Positions 19,691-28,948 of a stretch of DNA of 64,000 bases are shown one piece after another. Origin of the DNA: Lucinisca nassula (taxonomy: Eukaryota > Mollusca > Bivalvia > Lucinida > Lucinidae). The position numbers and the translations under genes are program-made. Every line of letters begins with the position of its first letter. The stretch's first letter is position 1. The notes under the pieces were generated by a model that saw only the letters and a list, made by a program, of their open reading frames with translations, had not been told where the DNA came from and searched no databases. The stretch spans positions 62,001-126,000 of the forward strand of contig CAUZLF010000195.1 in assembly GCA_963580285.1 (NCBI GenBank), written 5' to 3'.

Positions 19691-20084
19691 CGCGTTTCAG
19701 AATGCATGACGTAAGACTCAGAATGCATGACGTAAGACTCGGCTGGGCATTGAAATAAAGAATACATGGACTTATCAAAGGAGTAGTCCCTATAAGGCCC
19801 ATTTTATGGCCACTTCTGATTTACTTCCTTACTGAGCACTACAGAAATCAATATATACTCACTACAACTGAGCATAATACTCATCAAATTCGTGCTCACT
19901 ACAATAGCATAGGTAAGAGGCAATTGAACATACCGTGCCTTTGCGCTACCTGGTCACCCGCCAATTACAGGAAACATAACAACATAACAAACTTCATTTC
20001 ATATCCTTCTCCGCGACACGGCTCACAAATATAGCTGTTCACAAATTCATTACATTAACAACAGCTAGAAACTAACAAGAGCTC
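19691..20084. other. No recognisable feature
   Basis: Besides the short duplication at 19698-19740 there is no repeat, gene or structured RNA that I can support. Confidence 0.4.
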
Positions 20085-21362
20085 CGCAAACGGGGCGTTA
20101 TACGCCCGTGGCAATTAGTAAGATGGAGCATATGTATACTAAATGTTGTACAAGTTTGGGTTAGTGGAATGTAACCAAAGAACAATATGTGCTCCATATA
20201 TTCTTACCTGGCACTATTAATAACCCTCAATGGCTCAAACTGCATGTCTCCAACAAATTTTTCAAGGCCAGTAATAATAACCTCAAAATAATATAGGCAT
20301 AACTCTGACAATAAGTGATGGACTGTAACCTTCAAATAATGTGCGCTGACGTAAAGTTTCAGCTTCATCACATGTAAAATGGGGGAGTCATTATCCGAGA
20401 TCAAATTGTGTTTAGAAAAATATTTGAAAGGGGAATAACACCGGTAATATTTAGCTGTAACCTAAAAAAATATGCACTGTTCCACATCATGGTTTTACTA
20501 TTTGTAAAGTTTCAGCTTCATCAGATGTAAAATGTAAGAGGAGTTATCCGGAAACGAAATGTTTAGAAAAATCTGTGAAAGGGGTATAAATCTGGTAATA
20601 TTTGGCAGACCGTAATCTCAGACCGTACTGTTCCATATCATGGTCTTACTGTATGTAAAGTTTCAACATCATAGAATCTAAAATGTAGGAGGAGTTATCC
20701 GGGAACACAATGTTTACAGAAGAGGCATAAGTCTATTATTATATGGTGGACCATAATCTCGAAACAATATGCGCTGCCCCACATTATCGTCTAATTACAT
20801 ATGAAGTTTCAGCTAAATCGGATGTAAAATGTAGGAAGATCATCCGGAAACGAAAAGTTAACAAAAAAACAAAGGGGCATAACTCTATAATAAAATGGTG
20901 GACCATAACCTCGAAACAATATGCGCTGTCCAACATCATGGTCTAACTATGGGTGAAGTTTCAGCTTGATCGGATGTAAACTGTAGGAGAAGTTATCTGA
21001 AAACGAAAAGTTTACAAAAAAAATCAAAGGGGCATAACTATATTAATATTTGGTGAACCGTAACCTCGAAACAATATGCGCGGCCCCACATCATGGTCTA
21101 ACTATCTATGAAGTTTCAGCTTTATTGGATTTAAACTGTAGGAGGAGTTATCCGGAAACGAAAAGTTTACAAAAAATTTCAAAGGGGCATAACTCTATTA
21201 TTATTTGGTGGACCGTAACCTCGAAACAACACGCGCTGCACCACATCATGGTCTAACTATGTATGAAGTTTCAGCTTGATCGGATGTAAACTGTAGGAGG
21301 AGTTATACGGAAACGAAAAGTTTACAGACGGACGAACGGACAGACGGACGGGGGCATAATAT
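20085..21362. repeat. Element built from a ~153-bp tandem unit
   Basis: The landmark CCGGAAACGAAAAG-like sequence recurs near 20545, 20698, 20841, 20996, 21149 and 21307 (143-158 bp apart). Each unit contains GGGGCATAACTCTAT, GGACCATAACCTCGAAACAA and GTTTCAGCTTGATCGGATG. The left edge GGGGCGTTATACGCCCGTGG and right edge GACGGGGGCATAATATAAC form an inverted pair, suggesting that the array is the inside of one transposable unit. Short open frames (MVDHNLETICAAPHH-like) repeat with the unit and are not evidence of a gene. Confidence 0.7.
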
Positions 21363-21365
21363 AAC

Positions 21366-21934
21366 ATAACAAGAAGATTTTTATCTATTCTACATAACAT
21401 TTGTTAGTGTCTGATAGGAATCAACACTGTTTGCCGTAAATTCATTCCGTATTTGGCAGGCAAAACGTCAGAATCGTCTTCACGACACTGATGACGCAGC
21501 TGACGTCATCCATGTCACTCAGACCGTTATAACGTGTGGCGACCAAATACTCTCACTTATCATCACGTTCTTTACATGTACATACATGTACAAACAGATT
21601 TCTTAAACAGAAACGGCATCATTACAAAATGAACCCGTGATTCTTCTTGAACAAAATTCGTTCTACACAACATGAACATGCTTGCAATATCGATTTATCA
21701 CGGTTCATCATCACGGATAACCCGACAGGCTCTTGTCTAAGAGTTTGCCCTGATGATGAAGATGTGGTTAAACCCGTCTTAATTTTACGTCCCCTCAACA
21801 CCTACTATCATATAGAGACGGGACCACGGGTTTCTAACCACCGATAGTCAAAAGTTATGGATCGAACCCGACGTTTATAAATATATTTTACAAAAGGGGT
21901 CTATAAAAGCCTAAATTAATCTAGAATGAGCGGG
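21366..21934. other. Unassigned, with a small SINE-C-like tail
   Basis: TTTTACGTCCCCTCAACACC and GAGACGGGACCACGGG at about 21782-21830 resemble the 3' part of SINE-C on the minus strand. Nothing else is recognised. The 66-codon frame through it is incidental. Confidence 0.4.
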
Positions 21935-22080
21935 TGTATGAGTCTTACGTGCCATCGACATCTAAGGTTAAACGGAGACAGGACCTCGATTAAAAGACTC
22001 TTTCGAATTCAGGAGAAGCCCTAGCTGGCAAAGCGAGTAGCATAATCACTACACCACAGAGACTTCACAAGTGAATCCAG
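21935..22080 (-). mobile_element. SINE-C, diverged copy
   Basis: Complement of SINE-C in order: TTACGTGCCATCGACATC, GGAGACAGGACCTCGATTAA, AGGAGAAGCCCTAGCTGG, GCGAGTAGCATAATCACTAC, CACCACAGAGACTT. The head no longer folds as a tRNA. Confidence 0.7.
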
Positions 22081-22370
22081 AATAGGCTTCAGAAAGTTGG
22101 GGTATACTAGAAGAAAACCCCTCCAAAACCTACAAGCATGTTCATACAAGAAATAAAAATAAACATAGATTTAACATACCGTCAAAGATTCTGCGCATGG
22201 CTCGTCACAACGTTGTGGTTATACTTTCACAATTGACCTGCTGCTGGTATTAAGTCCATTTTTCAGGATATTTATATCAATGAATACTACAGGGAAATCA
22301 TGCATACCGCAAAAAAATGTGACAAGTAAATATACTATCCACAATCATAGCCATATAGCAATGTGAATTG

Positions 22371-22600
22371 GAGCGCTGTAGTGCAGTGGTAAAGCATCGG
22401 ATTTGAGATCGAGAGGTAGCCGGTTCGAACCCCGCAAGCGCGACGTGTTGTTTCCTTGAGCAAGAAACTTTATCCACATTGCTTAGCACTGGTTCCTTCC
22501 CAGGGAAAGAGGGCCACATGGAAGATCAGTACTACTACTAAATGTGTTACCCTCTATAAATAAGGTCGATTATTATTATTATCATCATTGATCTCCGTTA
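22371..22600 (+). mobile_element. SINE-F (tRNA-headed, V-SINE-like body)
   Basis: The head GCGCTGTAGTGCAGTGGTAA gives an A box and CGGTTCGAACCCC a B box, with a TTTGAGA anticodon-loop region (Leu-like GAG). The body has TCCTTGAGCAAGAAACTTTA and CCACATTGCT, resembling the conserved central domain of vertebrate V-SINEs. It ends in ATAAATAAGGTCG followed by (ATT)n. Single copy in this window. The V-domain assignment is from memory of the motif. Confidence 0.65.
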
Positions 22601-22984
22601 CAATTGCATTTCCCTTAGGGAAAAAATGATGAAACTTCCATACAGATCGATGCTATAACTCCCGTCAGTACGAACACCCACAACATTGTGACTGGCATGA
22701 AAAATATTTATGGCACAACTTGGCGGTTGGCGTCTTTTTAGACAAACTATATCAAAATCAGCCTTATAGCGGCCAACTGTTTGGTAAATAATTTCCCCAC
22801 AAACCACTCATGCATACATCGTATGCTTTGTGCACGATTTGTGAGTGGAGCGGCATATTTTGCCTAACGTATTTCACCTAAAATATATCAGTCACGCTGC
22901 TGTGCCATATACCCACTTAAAATAATTTAGATGTGCATAAGCACCAGAAAGGTTTCCTATTCCATCTCGTAACACTCCTATCTC
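22601..22984. other. No recognisable feature
   Basis: No repeat shared with the rest of the window and no convincing coding frame. Confidence 0.4.
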
Positions 22985-23195
22985 CAATTTGTGAAACGTT
23001 GTGATATTTCTCTTATCGAGACTTCAAACACAGGTTGTGGGTGCTCGTTAGAACCGCCTCGGTGAGGCGGTACTCACGAGTACCCACAATATATGTATTT
23101 GAGAGAAATATGAAAAATAGTGTATACCTTTGTTAACCCCCATTTTCTTAATAAAAATACGGTTTAGAGGGGTGTTCTTTTCACTGATCTGTTTC
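22985..23195. mobile_element. GAACCGCC MITE, diverged
   Basis: Palindrome arms GTTGTGGGTGCTCGTTAGAA and GTACTCACGAGTACCCACAA, apex CCGCCTCGGTGAGGCGG. The right side has TTTAGAGGGGTGTTCTTTTC. Left terminus worn (CGTAACACTCCTATCTCC). Confidence 0.7.
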
Positions 23196-23227
23196 TGAGT
23201 GTAGGCTGGGAAAATAGTCCTGGACTG

Positions 23228-23526
23228 AGGCTTAAAGGATAACCCTTTTATAGAACATATTTAACGTCACTACAGCTGGTGTCTGGGAATGTGTGGCGGC
23301 CGTATAAAGTCTCCCTGCCCTACATCATAGTGTAGTTTATATTTTCTTGTCCTTTGGTATCATTGATTCCATTGTGGAATTTTGAAAATATTTGAGGGTC
23401 ACTGATGAGGCCTAATCGGCCGAAACTAGCTAGTCTGGCCCAGAAAACATGCACGCTCCATATTTTTCAGTTCTGTGGTGTATTCCTTGCTTCCAAAGGA
23501 TAACCCTTTTATAGAACATATTAAAC
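23228..23526 (+). mobile_element. 261-bp hammerhead element, ~1.1 units
   Basis: AAAGGATAACCCTTTTATAG occurs at 23234 and again at 23495, giving a 261-bp period. One full unit plus a short second start is present, the over-length arrangement expected when a circular or multimeric RNA is copied into the genome. The unit contains one complete hammerhead ribozyme (23396-23441), no ORF, and CAGCTGGTGTCTGGGAATGT plus GTGTGGCGGCCG landmarks shared with 51703-52011 and the 385-bp family. I interpret it as retrozyme-like. Confidence 0.75.
23396..23441 (+). ncRNA. Hammerhead ribozyme, type I-like, complete core
   Basis: Helix I GGGTCA (23396-23401) pairs with TGGCCC (23436-23441) including one wobble. 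The core CTGATGA is at 23402-23408. Stem II is GGCC/GGCC with loop TAATC (23409-23421). GAAA is at 23422-23425. Helix III, ACT/AGT with tetraloop AGCT, spans 23425-23434, and the expected cleavage follows C23435 (GTC). All the invariant core bases of the family are present. The short helix III is typical of hammerheads from metazoan retroelements. Confidence 0.85.
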
Positions 23527-23699
23527 TGTTCCGTTTAACCTTAAATTTCAATTTTTAAAGCAAAAGAATAAAAGTAAACCCTGATCAGCGGCGTCTGTTT
23601 TGGGTCTTTACTGTTTGCCAAGGCCAACCCATGATTTCAGGCCAGATACTACAGACATTTCGATTACACATCCGTCTGATATAAAGCATTTTTCAAACC

Positions 23700-23915
23700 G
23701 CAAAAAAAGGTAATTTTTCTGACGAAAATTTGTAATAGTTTTCTTATTTACACTCCTAACATAGGTTTTGGGTGCTCGTTGGTTCTAACGAGTACCCACA
23801 ACCTATGTCTTGGAGCAGAAATAAGGAAAATGTTTACCCCCTAAACCCCGGTTTTCTCTATATAAAGTGGGGTTTAGTGTGGTCTTTATTTCTAGGACTT
23901 GTTCGCGTGATTTAA
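23700..23915. mobile_element. GAACCGCC MITE, apex deleted
   Basis: Arms ACATAGGTTTTGGGTGCTCGTT and AACGAGTACCCACAACCTATG meet at TGGTTCTAACG, so the GAACCGCC loop is lost as in 12618-12840. The right end GGACTTGTTCGCGTGATT is close to the CACGGA subfamily. Confidence 0.75.
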
Positions 23916-23995
23916 TCTCTGACGCATCACTCCGACCTCACATCGATAAGGAAAGGTTTTCGTTTTTGTGTTGCAGTCCTTGCTTCCAAGGATCC

Positions 23996-24372
23996 ATATA
24001 AAGGATCTTACATGAGTGTTCATGTATTATTGAATTTATTAAACGAGTTGAGGAAAAGGGATAAAATGTGAGGCTTTGCCGAGCATTTTGTTCCTTTTCC
24101 TCAACGAGTTTAATAAATTCATTAATACATGATCACGAATGCAAGATTCTATTTATCATATGGCATTTAAAATGGATTTAATTCACGATTGTTTACAAAA
24201 ATATCACTTGTTCCTCCAATTGTAAACGCTACGTCGTTAAGGACGTCGTACATGTAACGTTACGGGACGTATCTAGCTGATTTGCATATTTAATCCACTG
24301 GTGGATTATTTAAAATATTACATGGCGTTATTACACTCTCAGACGCGACGTCATATGATAAAGAATATTTTG
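23996..24372. mobile_element. Apex-hairpin MITE, CCTCAACG arms
   Basis: Hairpin 23996-24160: ends AAAGGATCTTACATGAGTG and CACGAATGCAAGATTCTATT. Arms TTAATAAACGAGTTGAGG-like and CTCAACGAGTTTAATAAATT surround the apex GAGGCTTTGCCGAG. The body (with GACGTCG and CCACTGGTGG) ends GACGTCATATGATAAAGAAT, an inverted match of the hairpin's right end TTTATCATATG. Confidence 0.75.
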
Positions 24373-24566
24373 CACAAGCGGTTAACCAGTACAATGCACA
24401 TTCTTTCGCCAGAAACTGACAACCGCCCTGCTTGAATCAGTGGAAGGTAGAGAATGGCCGTTGGAAAGATTGTATGGTCAACCTCCCCGAGCGAATGTTG
24501 CAGACCCCAGAAGGTATCGAACCCGCGACCTCCTGATCACCAGTCAGACGCACAAAGTGCCGAGCA
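24373..24566 (-). mobile_element. SINE-D (tRNA-headed), 3' part missing
   Basis: Complement shows the tRNA-like head (GGTGATCAGGAGGTCGCGGG then TTCGATACC) and the body landmarks GCAACATTCGCTCGGGG, GTCAGTTTCTGGCG and GGTTAACCGCTTGTGC. A full copy with target-site duplication is at 30083-30389. Confidence 0.7.
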
Positions 24567-24589
24567 ATATACTCTTATGACAAAGCAAA

Positions 24590-24770
24590 GTTGATTGAGG
24601 CTTTACGTCCCCATCAACACATACTGGAGACGCTGCTTCCAATTTTGTGGGACTTTTACCCGACACTGAAATGAAATAATATCTCAGGCCGTACGTCCAA
24701 ACAAACCAATAGGGTTTATATGCAGGGTCGGTTCGACTCGCAGCACCTTGTCTGTGCAGGCTTAGTAGTG
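24590..24770 (-). mobile_element. SINE-A, 3' half of a split copy
   Basis: TTGAGGCTTTACGTCCCCAT, GGGACTTTTACCCGACACTG, ACCAATAGGGTTTATATGCA and GTCTGTGCAGGCTTAG, in minus-strand order. The rest of the same SINE resumes at 25165. The hammerhead element between them inserted into this SINE. Confidence 0.75.
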
Positions 24771-24859
24771 TAGTAGTATAGTGTAGCATCATAGTGTAGT
24801 TTATATTTTCTTGTCCTTTGGGATCATTGGTTCCTTTGTGGAATTTTGAAAATATTTGA

Positions 24860-24905
24860 GGGTCACTGATGAGGCCTAAATGGCCGAAACTAGCTAATCT
24901 GGCCC
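24860..24905 (+). ncRNA. Hammerhead ribozyme, one helix III mismatch
   Basis: GGGTCA, CTGATGA, GGCC-TAAAT-GGCC, GAAAC and TGGCCC are all in register. Helix III reads ACT...AAT instead of AGT, losing one of three base pairs, and the cleavage triplet is ATC. Activity is probably reduced or lost. Confidence 0.75.
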
Positions 24906-24944
24906 AGAAAACATGTACACTCCATGTTTTCCGGTTCTGTGATG

Positions 24945-25113
24945 ATGGAGTGAGTGAGTTTTAGTTTTACGTCCCACCAACAGCTAAAGTCATACGGAGA
25001 CGGGACCTCGGTTTAAAGACTCATCCGAAAGTCTGGAGAAGCCCGGGATCGATCCTGCGATCCCTGGTTTACAAGGCGAGTAGCGTACCCACTGCACCAC
25101 GGAGGCTTCTAGG
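24945..25113 (-). mobile_element. SINE-C, full length, nested
   Basis: Minus-strand SINE-C: (GAGT)n-like tail, TAGTTTTACGTCCCACCAAC, GGAGACGGGACCTCGGTTTA, CCGGGATCGATCCTGCGATC-like B-box region, and GCACCACGGAGGCTTC head end. It is inside a hammerhead element that is itself inside SINE-A. Confidence 0.8.
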
Positions 25114-25164
25114 TTCTGTGATGAATTCCTTGCTTCTAAAGGATAACCCTTTCCAGAACATATC

Positions 25165-25262
25165 AGACCTTCGAAGCGGTTTACTAGCACTCATGTGCGG
25201 ACGGTCTCAGCTCTGGATTGAAGCATCATGCAGCCAAGCCCCGAAGGACAGGGGCCAAAAAG
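25165..25262 (-). mobile_element. SINE-A, 5' half of the split copy
   Basis: AAGCGGTTTACTAGCACTCA, GTGCGGACGGTCTCAGCTCT, GAAGCATCATGCAGCCAAGC, ending near GACAGGGGCC. Completes the SINE started at 24590. Confidence 0.7.
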
Positions 25263-25452
25263 GAAGGTTGTAATTGGTGTAATGTCAAGGATGTGTCTAT
25301 ACATAAATTTTCCTATTTATTATTCACTGAAGCTGAAATTTAATCATGCTTACAGACTGACTGTATAAATGCTTTAATGGGATTACGCTGCTTCTGAAAA
25401 TCTCTATCAAAATCACGACAGCCGTTGTTTTACCCTAAACATGTGCGCACAA

Positions 25453-25502
25453 CGAATGCTCAGATCAGACTGCGCAACTGCGCAGGCTGATCAGAGCATT
25501 CG
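25453..25502. repeat. Near-perfect 50-bp hairpin
   Basis: CGAATGCTCAGATCAGACTG and its complement CAGGCTGATCAGAGCATTCG pair with few mismatches around GCGCAACTGCG. The GATCAGAC-type arm recalls the CAGATCAGATGG/GATCAGACGCCGC hairpins at 11780, 38660 and 41033. Confidence 0.7.
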
Positions 25503-25849
25503 CTATGCGCAATATGGATGCCCCATGACCCAAAGCTTCTTCAGTCGTGATCTGACTGCGCGCAGGCGCAGACTCATTAGATTCCTTGCCGACCGAAGAT
25601 ATCCGAATGCAGATTTTTCCTTGATGCGACTCGTGTAATATGAACAGACAGAATCATTTTATCATTATATTTATTCATTTGTCTGGTTAGAAATTTAATC
25701 GCTGGTGCAGGAATAAAATTTATATGTCGGGAAATGATAGAAAATGGGATAATGCTGGGAAATATGTCTAAGTTTAAAACACTATCTAATGAAACAAATA
25801 TGGAAGAAAGCAAAGTTTTTACGATTGATGTCTGCTTCGGAAGTTCCGA

Positions 25850-26055
25850 GAGAGTTGATGCATGAGAAACACTTGTTACAGCCTTGTTGTTTAGGTGCCA
25901 GGACCACAATGACACAAATTATAGCTTTGGGGCCAAAAATGACCCCGTCTCAGGCCCAGATATAAGACATAGACTTATAAAGGGAAAGCTTTCAAAAATC
26001 TTCTTGTTTAAATTAGAAGGTCCAGGTCCTTAATATTTGGTATGGAACTTCATAT
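25850..26055. repeat. Dispersed repeat, '63-kb type' (left flank of minisatellite)
   Basis: AAATTATAGCTTTGGGGCCA, GACTTATAAAGGGAAAGCTT and TTAATATTTGGTATGGAACT match units of 63155-64000. Its continuation is at 28245-28420, so the 45-bp array and the PLE lie inside one old repeat copy. Confidence 0.65.
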
Positions 26056-26416
26056 AGTGGACCTATACGCATTCTCGGTAGCCCAGGTGTGATCCATTAC
26101 GTTTAACTTCATTCATCCTCGGTAGCCCAGTTGTGATCCATTACGTTTAACTCGATTCATCCTCGGTAGCCCAGGTGTGATCCATTACGTTGAACTTCAT
26201 TCATCCTGGGTAGCCCAGGTGTGATCCGTTACGTTTAACTTCATTCATCCTGGGTAACCCAGGTATGATCCGTTACGTTTAACTTCATTCATCCTCGGTA
26301 GCCCAGGTGTGATCCATAAGGTTTAACTTGATTCATTCTCGGTAGCCCAGGTGTGATCCATTACATTGAACTGCATTCATCCTCGGTAGCCCAGGTGTGA
26401 TCCATTTCGTTGAACT
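26056..26416. repeat. ~45-bp minisatellite, left block
   Basis: About eight units of CTCGGTAGCCCAGGTGTGAT followed by CCATTACGTTTAACTTCATT, some starting CCTGGGTA. Interrupted at 26416 by the PLE and continued at 28045. Confidence 0.9.
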
Positions 26417-27463
26417 TTTATAAAAGAAAAGCTTAATGATTTAATTGAATGGGCTTTTCACAGAGAAGATTTTCTCTATCTTGCATGTAATGTCAGAAAT
26501 GCATTTTTCCCTTCTAAAGAGCATAAGAATTATACACTTTGGTCATGTCAGAAAGTGTGTGATGCCCTCACCTTTCTACTTGACAATATTTATATTAGAT
26601 TCGGTACTAAGTTATTTAGACAAATTGTGGGTATTCCGATGGGTACTAATTGCGCACCTCTTGTGGCTGATCTATTCTTGTATTGTTATGAAAGAGACTT
26701 CATTTTGTCGCTTTCCATTGATAACCAATCTGAAATTATTGAAGCTTTTAGCTCAACTTCTAGATATTTAGATGCTTTATTAAATATTGATAATACCTAT
26801 TTTGATGGTTTGATCAGTCAGATTTACCCCCTAGAACTTCAGTTAAATAAAGCAAATTCTTCTGATACCGAGGCTCCGTTTTTGGATTTACATTTATCTA
26901 TTGTAGATGGATTTGTTTCGTGCAAAATGTATGATAAAAGTGATGACTTTGATTTTGAGATTGTAAATTTTCCTTTTTTGGATGGTGATGTTCCTCGTGC
27001 GCCATCCTATGGCGTTTATATTTCGCAATTAATTCGATTTGCTAGAGTGTGTAGTCATGTAACTGACTTCAACACTCGTAATAAATTATTAACGGCTAAA
27101 CTCCTTAATCAGGGTTATCGGTACCATAAACTACGCAAAGCCTTTTCAAAATTTTATAGACGCCATTCTGATTTAATTTCAAAATTCAATATTGGACTTA
27201 AATCTCTTCTGCAACAAGGTCTATCGGAACCAGAATTTTATTGTGACTTAGTATATAAATTCAGAAAAATATATTACCGCAATGACTTCAGCACCCAATT
27301 TCGTAAAATCATTCTTCGATATAAAAAGATTGGGTACAACATGGATATTATACGACAGACTGCATGCATGGTAGTTAACCCAATCACGGTTGGCAACTTT
27401 GCTTCCCTCTTTAATTGCACGCCGGTGGGTCAGGCCTCAGATTCTATGACGGCTCCAACGTAA
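26417..27463 (+). pseudogene. Penelope-like reverse transcriptase fragment, active-site mutation
   Basis: Open for about 348 codons from IKEKLNDLIEWAFHRED to the natural stop (ASDSMTAPT). It contains motif B GIPMGTNCAPLVADLFLYCY and the motif C region, but the latter reads SRYLDALLNIDN. The second aspartate of the YLDD metal-binding pair is alanine (codon GCT near 26772), so this copy cannot polymerise. The frame is otherwise intact, which implies a young insertion. Motif A and everything N-terminal are missing. No start codon of its own is implied; the frame enters from the truncation point. Confidence 0.8.
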
Positions 27464-28044
27464 AGGCTTATTGAGAATTAGAGAGATCTAATTCAAGGTA
27501 ATGTTGGTTGGTGCCTGATGCTCTGTCTCTGGTCGGGCTCATCGGGGTCTGACTGTTGGTTTTCTTTTGCTCCAGCATTTCAGTGGTTTCTTGCTGTCGA
27601 GTCCTCACCGTTGTCTCACCTCTGTGGTTCTTTGATTTTTGTGTTCACGGAGATGTTGCACTGATGAGTTAGGAGGCCTTCATGCGGACTGAACAAATTA
27701 TTTGTCTAAATCGCGACGGAAGTAAGGGCGAGGATTGTGGCCACGTAAAATCGATTTAAGCCCCCAAGTGGAAATCTTCCACTGACCGTTCCAAGGCGGC
27801 TCTTCTTTGGCGATTTATTTATGTTGTTGTTTGTTACTTACTGTATGTATCACTTGTGTCTTTAAATTTTGGATGGCCATATGGCCATTTTGTGGGAAAG
27901 TAACTGTCCTTATGGCCTTCCTTTGTTTAGGTTTCCATAATGGTCTGGTCGCTTAATGTTTTTATTTCTTTCCCTTTGGTGTCTTTTATGGGTGGAGTAA
28001 GTTAATTGTATCAATTCCTGATCTTTGTTTTACTTCTACTTTTC
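26417..28044 (+). mobile_element. Penelope-like element, 5'-truncated, in a minisatellite
   Basis: Coding part 26417-27463, then about 580 bp of tail ending TTACTTCTACTTT at 28044. The 5' edge falls between RT motifs A and B. The flanks GTTGAACTT and TTCATTCATCC restore the minisatellite if the element is removed. I see no clear target-site duplication beyond a few bases. Confidence 0.85.
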
Positions 28045-28244
28045 ATTCATCCAGGTGTGATCCGTTACGTTGAACTTCATTCATCCTCGGTAGCCCAGGT
28101 GTGATCCATTACGTTTAACTTCGTTCATCCTCGGTAGCCCAGGTGTGATCCATTACGTTTTACTTCATTCATCCTCGGTAGCCAAGGTGTGATCCATTAC
28201 GTTTAACTTCATTAATCTCGATGAATGTATTTACGAAATGAAGC
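28045..28244. repeat. ~45-bp minisatellite, right block
   Basis: Four to five further units (TCATTCATCCTCGGTAGCCC, GTGTGATCCATTACGTTTAA). The first unit is short of GGTAGCCC, probably by a small deletion during PLE insertion. Confidence 0.85.
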
Positions 28245-28420
28245 GCACCTGGGTCTTCGAGGATGACCTGTACGGCGATTGTTCAAATTGTAGCACTGGG
28301 GCCAAAATTGGCCACGCCCCGTGGCCCACATGTGTTATATAGACTTATTTAGGGAACACCCTGAAATATTGTCTTCTCTGAAACCAGAATACCTTGGGTT
28401 TATGGTTTAAACATATGGGC
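28245..28420. repeat. Dispersed repeat, '63-kb type' (right flank)
   Basis: GGGGCCAAAATTGGCCACGC, ATATAGACTTATTTAGGGAA and TCTTCTCTGAAACCAGAA follow the order of 63155-64000 units. Confidence 0.55.
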
Positions 28421-28448
28421 CCCGTCAAGCAATTTTGGTACTTATCGC

Positions 28449-28525
28449 CTATGCGAGCAGCGAAGGTTCCGGCGAGCCTGCGCATCCGCGCTGTCTCGCC
28501 AGAACCTTCGCTGCTCGCTCATACA
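28449..28525. repeat. Hairpin with GC-rich arms
   Basis: GCGAGCAGCGAAGGTTCCGG and CCAGAACCTTCGCTGCTCGC pair over about 24 bp around a 28-base GC-rich centre (GAGCCTGCGCATCCGCGC). It stands alone in AT-rich sequence. Confidence 0.7.
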
Positions 28526-28757
28526 AGCAGTGAATCAAGAGGAACCATTAGACAGAAAGCCATATCCCTGGCCCCACTAAATGGCTGGGCATGCGCAATT
28601 AAAATTTGTCATGACGAAATGCTCGAAGACACAAATTCGCTTGGCGGGGCTCATATTTAGTTCACTAGTACAAACAAATACAGTAAATACAAATATACAA
28701 TTTCGTGAACAATAGAAAGGACAGGAACGAAAGCATATGTTTATTGAGTTCCGCTCC

Positions 28758-28832
28758 TCCAAAATGACCTTTACAGTGTTGACGGGGACGTTAAACCTCA
28801 AATCAAACAAACAAACAAACAAATCGGTCATA
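28758..28832 (+). mobile_element. SINE-A 3' end fragment
   Basis: CTCCAAAATGACCTTTACAG, GTTGACGGGGACGTTAAACC, then four CAAA units. Truncated to the last 75 bp, like 9298-9362. Confidence 0.8.
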
Positions 28833-28948
28833 CTGAACAAAAATTTCATTTTAACCCAAATGGAATACGATACCAACATTCTGAGAGATACATCGATCAA
28901 ATTGTGACCTCAAAGAACATTAGTGTCGAACAGTATGCAGTTTGAACA

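Larger units (their letters stand above)
24795..25164 (+). mobile_element. 261-bp hammerhead element, split by SINE-C
   Basis: Partial copy of the 23228 element: GTGTAGTTTATATTTTCTTG through the ribozyme, then GGTTCTGTGATGA at about 24931. It is interrupted by SINE-C (24945-25113) and resumes GGTTCTGTGATGAATTCCTT and AAAGGATAACCCTTTCCAGA. The repeated GGTTCTGTGATGA is probably the SINE's target-site duplication. Confidence 0.75.

Noticed and set aside
27650..27720. Possible hammerhead core CACTGATGAG in the PLE tail, followed by GAACAAATTATTTGTC
   Set aside because: The expected GAAA is missing one A, stem II does not pair convincingly, and helix I flanks (TTGCA / TAAATC) do not match. The diverged copy at 59630 has CTGGTGAG instead. 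May be a dead relic, not callable.
26056..28244. CRISPR-like array (regular repeats around 45 bp)
   Set aside because: Repeats are contiguous with no unique spacers, and the window is clearly eukaryotic. It is a minisatellite. The same reasoning excludes the 43-bp and 52-bp arrays.
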